DNA of 17,235 nt, from assembly GCA_937894065.1 (NCBI GenBank), contig CALCST010000011.1, positions 1-17,235 of the forward strand, given 5' to 3'. A program made the position numbers and the translations under genes. Position 1 is the stretch's first letter. Each line of letters opens with the position of its first letter. This DNA is from an uncultured Parabacteroides sp. Lineage in GTDB: Bacteria; Bacteroidota; Bacteroidia; Bacteroidales; Tannerellaceae. Below, in pieces: positions 7,525 through 14,786 of the stretch. Under the pieces are notes generated by a model that had not been told where the DNA came from, ran no database searches, and saw nothing but the letters and a program-made list of their open reading frames with translations.

Positions 7525-10362
7525 TTACAATGTTTTCTTGATTTCTGTTTCTTCGTATGCTTCGATAATATCGCCTACCTGGATATCGTTGAAGTTTGTA
7601 ATGTTCAAACCGCAATCTTGTCCGGCAACAACTTCCTTGGCATCATCTTTGAAACGCTTCAATGAACCAAGTTCACCGGAATAGATAACGATACCGTCGC
7701 GGATAAGGCGTATCTTGTTAGAGCGCTTGATTTTTCCTTCCTTAACGATACATCCGGCAACTGTTCCGACTTTAGAAATCTTGAATACCTGCTGAACTTC
7801 AACATTGGCAGTGATTTCCTCACGGATTTCAGGTGAAAGCATACCTTCCATAGCACTCTTGACTTCTTCGATAGCATCGTAGATGATAGAGTACAGACGG
7901 ATTTCGACACCTTCTTTCTCAGCATTACGACGTGCCGGCAATGAAGGACGAACCTGGAAACCAATGATAATCGCATTTGATGCGGCAGCAAGCACAACGT
8001 CTGATTCTGAAATCTGACCTACTGCCTTATGGATTACATTAACCTGAATTTCTTCAGTTGACAAACGGATCAATGAGTCAGACAATGCTTCAACAGAACC
8101 GTCAACGTCACCTTTGACAATAACATTCAATTCCTGGAAGTTTCCGACTGCGATACGACGACCGATATCATCAAGAGTAAGCATCTTCTGAGTACGCAAG
8201 CCCAATTCGCGCTGCAACTGTTCGCGGCGGTTTGCGATTTCGCGTGCTTCCTGTTCTGTTTCAAGAACGTTGAATGTATCACCAGCCTGAGGAGCACCGT
8301 TAAGACCAAGAATCAATACCGGTTCTGACGGGCCAGCCTGCTGCACTCTCTGATTACGTTCGTTGAACATAGCCTTGATACGTCCGTGGTGTGTTCCTGC
8401 AAGAACGATATCACCCATCTTAAGTGTACCGTTTTCAACAAGGACTGTTGAAACGTATCCACGACCTTTGTCAAGTGAAGATTCGATGATTGAACCTGTA
8501 GCACGGCGTTTCGGATTAGCCTTCAAATCCAGAAGGTCTGCTTCAAGAAGTACTTTCTCAAGCAATTCTTCAACACCAGTACCTTTCTTGGCAGAAATTT
8601 CCTGGCTCTGATATTTACCACCCCAGTCTTCAACCAAATAGTTCATATTGGCAAGTTCTTCCTTGATCTTATCCGGGTTAGCATGAGGTTTATCCACCTT
8701 GTTGATTGCAAATACGATAGGTACACCAGCTGCAGAAGCGTGATTGATAGCTTCGACAGTCTGAGGCATCACGGCGTCATCGGCTGCTACGATAATAATA
8801 GCGATATCTGTTACTTTCGCACCACGGGCACGCATTGCGGTAAATGCTTCGTGACCCGGTGTATCAAGGAATGTGATACGTCTGCCATTAGGCAACTTCA
8901 CATTGTATGCACCAATATGCTGAGTGATACCACCAGCCTCACCGGCGATAACATTTGCATTTCGGATATTGTCCAAAAGAGAAGTTTTACCGTGGTCAAC
9001 GTGTCCCATCACTGTTACGATAGGTGGACGTGGTACCCAGTCTTCTTCATTATCCTCTTCTTCATTTTCCTTGATAGCCTCAACTACATCGGCACTTACA
9101 TATTCTGTTTTGAAACCAAATTCTTCAGCAACGATATTGATAGTTTCGGCATCCAAACGCTGGTTGATTGAAACCATGATACCGATACTCATACATGTAG
9201 CGATAACCTTTGTTACAGGCACATCCATCATGTTGGCAAGGTCGTTTGCTGTAACGAACTCTGTAAGCTTCAGGATTTTGCTTTCCATTTCTTCCTGTTC
9301 CATCAGCTCATGCTCGCGCTTATGGATAGCTTCACGTTTGTCACGGCGATATTTGGCTCCCTTGTTATTTTTATTTCCCTTATTGGTCAAACGGGCAAGT
9401 GTTTCCTTGATTTGCTTCTGAACATCTTCCTCGCTTACTTCAGCCTTAACCGGCTTCTTCAATTTAGGTTTACGGTCTTCTTTACTGTTCGGACGAACAT
9501 TTGTGCCCGGAGTATTATTTACATCTACACGGTCTTTCTTGATTCGCTTACGTTTCTTCTTTGTATCCTTGTCTCCATCCTCAAGCGAAGCCGCATTACC
9601 TGGCTTAGAAGACATCTGTTTGGAAGCTCCGTCTTTCTGACCTGACTTGAATCCTTGTTGTCCAGGACGGCCAGCAGCGAATTTCTGTTTTTCATCGCGT
9701 TCCTTTTTCTTCTCTTCCTTAGATTTTTTCTTTGGACGAGTTGACTGGTTCAAAGCATTAAGATCAATTTTACCAGTTACTTTAATCTTAGACTCGAATT
9801 TAGCAGTGCTCAGACGGAAAAGCTCGCCTTCAGCACGATTATCCGCAGAGTTTCCTCCCTCTGCAGAAACATTTCTTTCATTTATTGAAGCTTCTGCTTC
9901 CGTCTGTTTCAATTCAGCTTTCTCCTTATCTACCATTCTTTTATTTTCTTCTGTTTTCTCTTCTTTTATAATATCCGGCTGTTTCACCGGTTCCTCCTTA
10001 GCAACCTCCTCCTTCATCGGCAGCTCGGCTGTTTTGTCCTCAGAAGCTTTCTTCGGTTTATCCAGATTGATATGACCTTTAGTCACAATTTTCGGTCGGA
10101 GCTCTTCAGGTATTTCTGTTTTTATCTCCATAGAAGAAGAGTCCGCTACTTTCTTATCTTCAGTATCTTTTTCTGAAGCTTTTGAAGTTTTTGAAGCCGG
10201 AGTTTCCTTTCCAAATTCCTTAACAAGCATTGAATATTGCTCATCGCTTATTCGAGTATTAGGATTGTCTTCGACTTCCACACCTTTCGACTTCAGAAAT
10301 TCAACGACAGTGTTGATTCCAACATTAAGTTTTCGCTGTACTTGTATTAATTTTATAGGCAT
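7525..10362 (-). CDS. infB: translation initiation factor IF-2
   Basis: This GTPase delivers initiator tRNA to the ribosome; the product is 945 residues from the start used. An N-terminal IF2_N domain (about 1-55) is followed by a long Lys/Glu-rich, probably disordered linker (about 60-330) and a second IF2_N-like domain (about 360-420). The G domain has GHVDHGKT (453-460), DTPGH (500-504), NKVD (554-557) and SAK (590-592), followed by domains II, III and the C-terminal tRNA-binding domains. Related proteins begin close to this Met (MPIKL). An earlier in-frame Met at 10374 sits in the ctaaaaATG context shared by sufB and sufC and is a real alternative (949 residues); the frame is open to 10398. 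A structured 150-nt spacer separates it from nusA. Confidence 0.96.
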   Translation of the reverse strand: MPIKLIQVQRKLNVGINTVVEFLKSKGVEVEDNPNTRISDEQYSMLVKEFGKETPASKTSKASEKDTEDKKVADSSSMEIKTEIPEELRPKIVTKGHINLDKPKKASEDKTAELPMKEEVAKEEPVKQPDIIKEEKTEENKRMVDKEKAELKQTEAEASINERNVSAEGGNSADNRAEGELFRLSTAKFESKIKVTGKIDLNALNQSTRPKKKSKEEKKKERDEKQKFAAGRPGQQGFKSGQKDGASKQMSSKPGNAASLEDGDKDTKKKRKRIKKDRVDVNNTPGTNVRPNSKEDRKPKLKKPVKAEVSEEDVQKQIKETLARLTNKGNKNNKGAKYRRDKREAIHKREHELMEQEEMESKILKLTEFVTANDLANMMDVPVTKVIATCMSIGIMVSINQRLDAETINIVAEEFGFKTEYVSADVVEAIKENEEEDNEEDWVPRPPIVTVMGHVDHGKTSLLDNIRNANVIAGEAGGITQHIGAYNVKLPNGRRITFLDTPGHEAFTAMRARGAKVTDIAIIIVAADDAVMPQTVEAINHASAAGVPIVFAINKVDKPHANPDKIKEELANMNYLVEDWGGKYQSQEISAKKGTGVEELLEKVLLEADLLDLKANPKRRATGSIIESSLDKGRGYVSTVLVENGTLKMGDIVLAGTHHGRIKAMFNERNQRVQQAGPSEPVLILGLNGAPQAGDTFNVLETEQEAREIANRREQLQRELGLRTQKMLTLDDIGRRIAVGNFQELNVIVKGDVDGSVEALSDSLIRLSTEEIQVNVIHKAVGQISESDVVLAAASNAIIIGFQVRPSLPARRNAEKEGVEIRLYSIIYDAIEEVKSAMEGMLSPEIREEITANVEVQQVFKISKVGTVAGCIVKEGKIKRSNKIRLIRDGIVIYSGELGSLKRFKDDAKEVVAGQDCGLNITNFNDIQVGDIIEAYEETEIKKTL

Positions 10363-10374
10363 AACTTTTTTCAT

Positions 10375-10523
10375 TTTTAGCGAGATGCACTTTCTCAAGA
10401 ATACATCTCACATTCCACAACACTAGGCTATACTATCTTCGCAATTAACAGAGACGCACAACCTTTGACTGTTGCGGTATGTGCATCTCACTATGCTGTC
10501 GTTGCGAGTTTCGAAGTTTTCAT
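10375..10523 (-). other. structured spacer between nusA and infB
   Basis: This gap of about 150 nt is bounded by inverted repeats: GAGATGCAC (10382-10390) pairs exactly with GTGCATCTC (10481-10489), and the match extends to 10 of 11 positions. A third related copy, ACATCTCAC, lies at 10403-10411. Inside is a further stem, GCAAC against GTTGTGC, at about 10456-10475. It contains no TTGAC repeats and no convincing open frame. It would fold in the mRNA just before infB and could affect infB expression or mark an RNA processing site; that is inference only. Confidence 0.45.
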
Positions 10524-11777
10524 TTAGTCTTCAAATTCCGCTGCAAGGATAGCCAAAACTTCATCAACGGTAGATTCTTCCAAGTCAGCACGTTCGATGA
10601 GTTCCTCACGAGGTACGGCAAGAACATTCTTAGCTGTATAGCAACCTATGTTCTTAAGGGCGTCAATAACCCAACCGTCAATTTCATCAGCAAATTCATC
10701 AAGATAGATATCTTCTTCATCTGCTCCTTCGATGTCACGGAATACGTCAATTGCATATTCTGTCAACATACATGCCAACTTGATATTCAAACCGCCTTTA
10801 CCAATGGCCAGCGATACTTCTTCCGGACGCAGGTAAACTTCTGCTTTCTTTTCTTCTTCATTGATACGGATTGAAGAAATCTTAGCCGGACTTAAAGCAC
10901 GCTGTATGAACAATGAAATATTTGATGTGTAGTTGATAACATCAATGTTTTCATTTCTCAATTCACGGACGATACCGTGGATACGTGAACCTTTCATTCC
11001 GACGCAAGCACCTACAGGGTCGATGCGGTCGTCATATGACTCAACGGCAACTTTAGCTCTTTCACCAGGGATACGCGCAATAGCTTTGATAGTGATAAGA
11101 CCTTCGTTGATTTCAGGAACTTCAAGTTCGAACAATCTCTGAAGGAACATCTTGTCTGTACGTGACAAAATAATCTTCGGATTGTTGTTTATATTGTCAA
11201 CACGCTGAACGATGGCACGAACAGTTTCTCCTTTACGATAGAAATCTGTAGGAATCTGTTCTGATTTAGGCAAAAGCAACTCGTTCTGCTCATCATCGAG
11301 AAGAAGAATTTCGCGTTTCCAGACCTGATAAACGTCAGCAGCAATGATAGTACCGATTTTATCCTTGTACTTAGCATACAAGCTGTCTTTTTGCAGTTCC
11401 AGAATTTTTGATGCCAAAGTCTGACGCAGATTCAAGATTGCACGACGGCCAAAATCCGCAAAATTAACTTCGTCTGTTACTTCCTCTCCCACTTCACAAT
11501 CGGCATCAATCTTACGAGCTTCTGTCAGCGTAAGCTGCAAGTTTTCATCTTCAAGCTCGTCGTCAGCCACAACAGTGCGATTTCTCCAAATTTCAAAATC
11601 GCCTTTCTCAGGATTGATAATAACGTCATAGTTTTCATCTGTTCCAAACATCTTTGCGATAACATTACGGAAAGAATCCTCCAACACGTTAATCATTGTT
11701 TCCTTGTCAATATTCTTCAGCTCCTTGAACTCCGCAAGGGTGTCGATCATGCTGATAGTTTCCTCTTTCTTGGCCAT
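10524..11777 (-). CDS. nusA: transcription elongation/termination factor NusA
   Basis: The 417-residue product binds RNA polymerase and nascent RNA and controls pausing, termination and antitermination. It has the NusA N-terminal domain (about 1-125), an S1 RNA-binding domain (about 136-205), and KH domains with GMKG (260-263) and GKGG (326-329). The C-terminal tail (about 365-417) holds only one helix-hairpin-helix-like unit, where E. coli NusA (495 residues) has two acidic repeats; a shorter C-terminus is common outside the Proteobacteria. The start codon lies 2 nt after the rimP stop, which suggests translational coupling. The order rimP-nusA-infB is the classic conserved operon. Confidence 0.97.
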   Translation of the reverse strand: MAKKEETISMIDTLAEFKELKNIDKETMINVLEDSFRNVIAKMFGTDENYDVIINPEKGDFEIWRNRTVVADDELEDENLQLTLTEARKIDADCEVGEEVTDEVNFADFGRRAILNLRQTLASKILELQKDSLYAKYKDKIGTIIAADVYQVWKREILLLDDEQNELLLPKSEQIPTDFYRKGETVRAIVQRVDNINNNPKIILSRTDKMFLQRLFELEVPEINEGLITIKAIARIPGERAKVAVESYDDRIDPVGACVGMKGSRIHGIVRELRNENIDVINYTSNISLFIQRALSPAKISSIRINEEEKKAEVYLRPEEVSLAIGKGGLNIKLACMLTEYAIDVFRDIEGADEEDIYLDEFADEIDGWVIDALKNIGCYTAKNVLAVPREELIERADLEESTVDEVLAILAAEFED

Positions 11778-11779
11778 AA

Positions 11780-12247
11780 TTACTTGAATCTTATTAAGTA
11801 TTTTGTATATTTTATTTCATCGTATGTATATGACTGGTCTTCCTGAACCGTAATCTTTCTCTTGGCTCCTTCCGGTTTAACCTGCTTTTCAACGGTAACA
11901 ACGATTCCGTTTTCGTCAGCCTCCTTCAGAACTCCAGTAAGTTTTACTCCAGCCTTAAGAAGTATTTCCACTTCGTTACCAATATTCTTGACATACTGGC
12001 GTAGAACTTTGAATGGTGATGTTATTCCTGCAGAACCAACCTCAAGTTCGAAATCTTCCTTGTCTCTGTCAAGATGTTCTTCAAGCCAACGGCTCAATGC
12101 CACACAGTCATCTATCGACACAGCTTCATCACTGTCAATCTCAACAACAATGACATTACCTGTCTTAACCTCAACATCAACAAGAAACATTTCTGTAGAA
12201 GCAAGTTTTTCCTCGACTAACTGAAGTATTACGTTTCTATCAATCAT
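11780..12247 (-). CDS. rimP: ribosome maturation factor RimP
   Basis: The 155-residue product assists maturation of the 30S ribosomal subunit. The N-terminal alpha/beta domain contains ELEVGSAGITSPF, the counterpart of the conserved LEVSSPGxxRPL motif. The C-terminal part (about 85-155) fits the Sm-like barrel, with NEVEILLKAGVKLTGVLKE. It is the first gene of the rimP-nusA-infB run and lies about 205 nt downstream of the predicted transcription start. The start codon (aaaATATG context) is preceded immediately by A-rich octamer repeats. Confidence 0.95.
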   Translation of the reverse strand: MIDRNVILQLVEEKLASTEMFLVDVEVKTGNVIVVEIDSDEAVSIDDCVALSRWLEEHLDRDKEDFELEVGSAGITSPFKVLRQYVKNIGNEVEILLKAGVKLTGVLKEADENGIVVTVEKQVKPEGAKRKITVQEDQSYTYDEIKYTKYLIRFK

Positions 12248-12340
12248 ATTTTGAGTATTTGAGTTTTTAAGTTTTTGAGTTTATAAGTTCAAAGGTGATA
12301 AGTTGACGAGTTGACAAGGCTACAGAAGAGTTATCACCTT
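12248..12340 (-). repeat. octamer array and inverted repeat in the rimP leader
   Basis: From 12250 the plus strand reads TTTTGAGT, ATTTGAGT, TTTTAAGT, TTTTGAGT, TTATAAGT, then after a one-base slip GATAAGT, TGACGAGT, TGACAAGG. As in the sufB-sufC gap, the A-rich and TTGACGAG types are joined in phase. AAGGTGATAA (12292-12301) pairs exactly with TTATCACCTT (12331-12340), enclosing the TTGAC part in a hairpin loop. On the mRNA the A-rich part lies directly upstream of the rimP start. Confidence 0.8.
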
Positions 12341-12410
12341 GCCTTCTTATTCACCAGTATCTTCCGTTGTCATAGGATTACAAATCCGCAGGAACGGAAT
12401 TACACGAAAC

Positions 12411-12440
12411 AAAAAGGAGGAGACTGACCGCCCCCTCCTT
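12411..12440 (-). terminator. terminator-like hairpin in the rimP leader
   Basis: On the minus strand AAGGAGG (12440-12434) and CCTCCTT (12420-12414) form a 7-bp stem with a 13-nt G-rich loop, followed by a run of T (12415-12411) and GTTT. It lies downstream of the predicted rimP promoter and upstream of rimP, so it could act as an attenuator of the operon. It could equally terminate transcripts arriving from the PD-(D/E)XK gene upstream. No gene on the plus strand would need it. Confidence 0.5.
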
Positions 12441-12459
12441 CAACCTCTCGTATCTGATG

Positions 12460-12490
12460 CAAAGATATGAAATTCCTATTAGTCTGCAAA
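12460..12490 (-). promoter_or_regulatory. Bacteroides-type promoter for rimP-nusA-infB
   Basis: On the minus strand the sequence is TTTG (12490-12487), 19 nt, then TATCTTTG (12467-12460). This matches the Bacteroides primary sigma factor pattern of TTTG near -33 and TAnnTTTG near -7 at every defined base. The expected transcription start is near 12453, giving a leader of about 205 nt before rimP. I saw no other exact match upstream of the remaining genes here. Confidence 0.7.
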
Positions 12491-12609
12491 AAAATATGTT
12501 TTGATTGGTATTGCAGTTACTTTTTAGATATATATTTTAAGAATATTTAAGAGAAAACATATTTCGCTCTTCCTTGTTTTATTATAATACTCCTAATACC
12601 TGAGCAAGA

Positions 12610-13536
12610 TTAATCAATACCTTCAATCTCTGAAATGCTCAATTTTGAATATTGCGAAATAACATCTAAAGGAACACCTGCCTCTTTCATACTTTTTACA
12701 AATCCGTACAGAAGTTCTTTTTTAGCTTCAGCACAACCTTTCTCGATGCCTTCTGCCAATCCCTCTGCCCGTCCTTCAGCAACACCTTTAACTCGACCTT
12801 CCTCAAAACCTTCTTTAATTGCCTGCTCTTTCATATAATTCCAGGTATTATAATTATCACGGTAAACCTTCAGGCAGGCTTCATATTCATCTCGCTCTTT
12901 CTTGTTCATATTGACAATGCGAGCCAACTCTTCCAAACGCTGGAAAAGGGCTTTCTGTCCTTTGAACTGTAAAGATTCCAATTTCTCCATATGCTTTAAA
13001 TTGTATAGCCAATAATCCAATGGCGTTTCACATTCTTCTTCCGTTTTGTTGAATAATGGAAATTCGATAAATATCTCACGTATCATTTTTGATACAGGTT
13101 CACCCGTTTCCTTATCGGCAAGGATTATGTCAGTGCGCACCTTGTTAGTCTTGCCACTTTTAAAATTCAGGAAGAATATTCCATATACGGGTACTATATC
13201 GAAATTCCATCCATCGCCAATCTTGTCTTGACCAGCTATGGCACGGCAAATATAATAAAGTCCACGCTCATAAATATAAGGCTGATTGCAATTTTGCATT
13301 TCTACTATAAACATATTGCCGTCTTTGTCCTTGCAGCGAAGGTCGAACACTGCGGTTCTGCCGTCTGAGGTTTCAGGGGGCATTTCAGTGTTCATATACG
13401 TAAGGTCTTCGATATGACGCTCGCCTTCCAACAAATCATTGAGTAAGTCTATCAGCAGTTCCTTGCTGTTTTCCTGTCCGAAAAGAATTTTAAAACCTCT
13501 GTCCACAAAAGGACTGATAAATACACTTTGTTTCAT
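12610..13536 (-). CDS. PD-(D/E)XK nuclease family transposase / Rpn-like protein
   Basis: The 308-residue protein belongs to the PD-(D/E)XK nuclease transposase-like family that is abundant in Bacteroides. The catalytic motif is visible: Asp65 in VFDLRC, then Glu79-Met-Gln81 in FIVEMQN, the usual D-x(n)-ExQ pattern. YIYERGLYYICRAIAGQ follows, as is typical of the family. Residues about 242-271 are a Gly/Glu repeat (EGxxEGxxKG pattern), a common and length-variable tail in these proteins. Related Rpn proteins promote recombination, but a role for this copy is not shown. It looks intact. It stands alone between the rimP promoter region and a GH43-like gene, with no obvious terminal repeats or target duplication around it. 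Confidence 0.85.
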   Translation of the reverse strand: MKQSVFISPFVDRGFKILFGQENSKELLIDLLNDLLEGERHIEDLTYMNTEMPPETSDGRTAVFDLRCKDKDGNMFIVEMQNCNQPYIYERGLYYICRAIAGQDKIGDGWNFDIVPVYGIFFLNFKSGKTNKVRTDIILADKETGEPVSKMIREIFIEFPLFNKTEEECETPLDYWLYNLKHMEKLESLQFKGQKALFQRLEELARIVNMNKKERDEYEACLKVYRDNYNTWNYMKEQAIKEGFEEGRVKGVAEGRAEGLAEGIEKGCAEAKKELLYGFVKSMKEAGVPLDVISQYSKLSISEIEGID

Positions 13537-13622
13537 AGAAAGATTTTTTATGGTTACATTGCAAGTTTAGGGAATTTTTTTGACAACTACAAATTTTACT
13601 CTGGTTTTGGAATAAGCACAGA

Positions 13623-13680
13623 GAGCACGGATTCATAGAGCTTTTTTATCTAATAATAAATCCCTCGTATTTCCGTGCTC
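13623..13680. repeat. inverted repeat between PD-(D/E)XK and GH43 genes
   Basis: GAGCACGGA (13623-13631) and TCCGTGCTC (13672-13680) are exact 9-nt inverted arms around a 40-nt AT-rich centre. The right arm ends 11 nt before the GH43 stop codon on the minus strand. The long loop makes it a poor classic terminator, although the position after the GH43 gene would suit a 3' structure. It may be a fragment of another intergenic repeat. Confidence 0.5.
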
Positions 13681-13691
13681 AAAGTCTTATA

Positions 13692-14618
13692 CTACATATC
13701 AAGAAGCCTTTCCAATTCCTTTTCCGTAACTTTAAGGACACTTCCATGTCTGATTCCTTCAGGCATTTTCAGCTTATCTGAGATTTCATTCCAGTTTTTC
13801 AGGTCGGAAGATTCAATCACGCCAAAGCAGCCTTCTGTGTATTTGTCGAAATAGACATAATATTTAGAACCTAAATCAAGCAAGGTTGGTCCTTCTGCCC
13901 AATAATTACCGGTGATTGGTTCCGAAGGTTCTGAATACGGACCTGTAAGTTTATCGGAATATGCAATTCTGATATTCTTCTGAGGTGGAGTGAGAGTTTC
14001 ATCTTTCAGAAGCATCACATATTTGCCGTCCAGATAATTAATTGAAGCGTCGATAACATTGAATCCGTAATCATAAAGAAGGAATGTTTCTGAGAAAGTT
14101 TGGAAATCTTTCGTTGTCACAGCATACATTCTGTGGCTGAGATTGTTTTCCTTGCCTTCGGCTGTTTCCGTAAAACGGCCTTCGATGGTTGAAGCCCAGT
14201 AGATCATATATTCGCCGTTCTTGCTGTCATAGGTAATCTCCGGCGCCCAGCAATTTTTTACTCCGTCAACGCCATCGAACACGGGAATCATTTTCTGCTC
14301 GCTCCAATTTATCAAATCACTGCTGCTGGCATAGCCAATTCCCTTTTCGTGCCAGCTGACTGTCCACACCATATGAAAAAGTCCGTCGCCACCACGGATT
14401 ATACACGGGTCGCGCATCAGTCTGTCCTTACTCAATTCCGGTTTAAGCAAGGATTCACCATTGTTTATGGTGTTCCAAACAAGCCCGTCAGTGCTATAAG
14501 CCAGGTGCAATCCATCTTCGCCATTTCCTGTGAAATAGGAGAAAATATATGCATTTTTCTGGTTGCCGGAACAAGCGGCTAATAAAAATATTTGCAATAG
14601 AATTATTATGTATTTCAT
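13692..14618 (-). CDS. GH43-like five-bladed beta-propeller glycosidase lipoprotein
   Basis: The product has 308 residues from the start used. Residues 1-15 are a lipoprotein signal with lipobox LAAC (Cys16), so it is probably anchored to a membrane, perhaps on the cell surface. The rest fits a GH43/GH32-type propeller. Candidate catalytic residues are Asp70 in MRDP, Asp190 in VIDASI and Glu242 in WAEGP, with a C-terminal IRHGS segment (His291) typical of GH43. Members usually remove arabinose, xylose or galactose from plant polysaccharides; the substrate here cannot be told from sequence. The frame is open to 14651, but Met at 14618 gives the proper signal peptide. There is no SusC/SusD pair beside it, so it is not part of a standard polysaccharide utilisation locus within this window. 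Confidence 0.8.
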   Translation of the reverse strand: MKYIIILLQIFLLAACSGNQKNAYIFSYFTGNGEDGLHLAYSTDGLVWNTINNGESLLKPELSKDRLMRDPCIIRGGDGLFHMVWTVSWHEKGIGYASSSDLINWSEQKMIPVFDGVDGVKNCWAPEITYDSKNGEYMIYWASTIEGRFTETAEGKENNLSHRMYAVTTKDFQTFSETFLLYDYGFNVIDASINYLDGKYVMLLKDETLTPPQKNIRIAYSDKLTGPYSEPSEPITGNYWAEGPTLLDLGSKYYVYFDKYTEGCFGVIESSDLKNWNEISDKLKMPEGIRHGSVLKVTEKELERLLDM

Positions 14619-14643
14619 AGATTTATGCGTATGATTATGTTTA

Positions 14644-14769
14644 GAGGACAAGGGAACGAGTTGATACTAGTTGACAAGTTGACAAGGCTTCAGGTAAAAA
14701 GAAATTTCTACTTGACTTCTTGACTACTTAACTCCTCAACTCTCCTTGCCCCTAAAACCTCGTCAACTT
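14644..14769. repeat. inverted TTGAC-octamer element between the GH43 and fusion genes
   Basis: The left part (14644-14687) carries GAACGAG, TTGATACTAG and GTTGACAA repeated twice in tandem. The right part (14710-14769) carries the opposite orientation; on the minus strand it reads GAGTTGAG, GAGTTAAG, TAGTCAAG, AAGTCAAG, an 8-bp period. The arms are more diverged than in the infB-cvpA and cvpA-sufB elements but belong to the same family. The element occupies most of the 168-nt gap. Confidence 0.7.
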
Positions 14770-14786
14770 AAAAATTATCTTCCATC

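Noticed and set aside
8683..10075. Long plus-strand frames opposite infB (8683-9171, 8924-9421, 9647-10075)
   Set aside because: They are antisense shadows of the conserved infB coding sequence, with no recognisable domains.
12347..12373. Eight-codon open frame (MTTEDTGE) in the rimP leader on the minus strand
   Set aside because: It is too short to support, shows no run of regulatory codons, and starts after the terminator-like hairpin, so it does not fit a leader-peptide attenuator.
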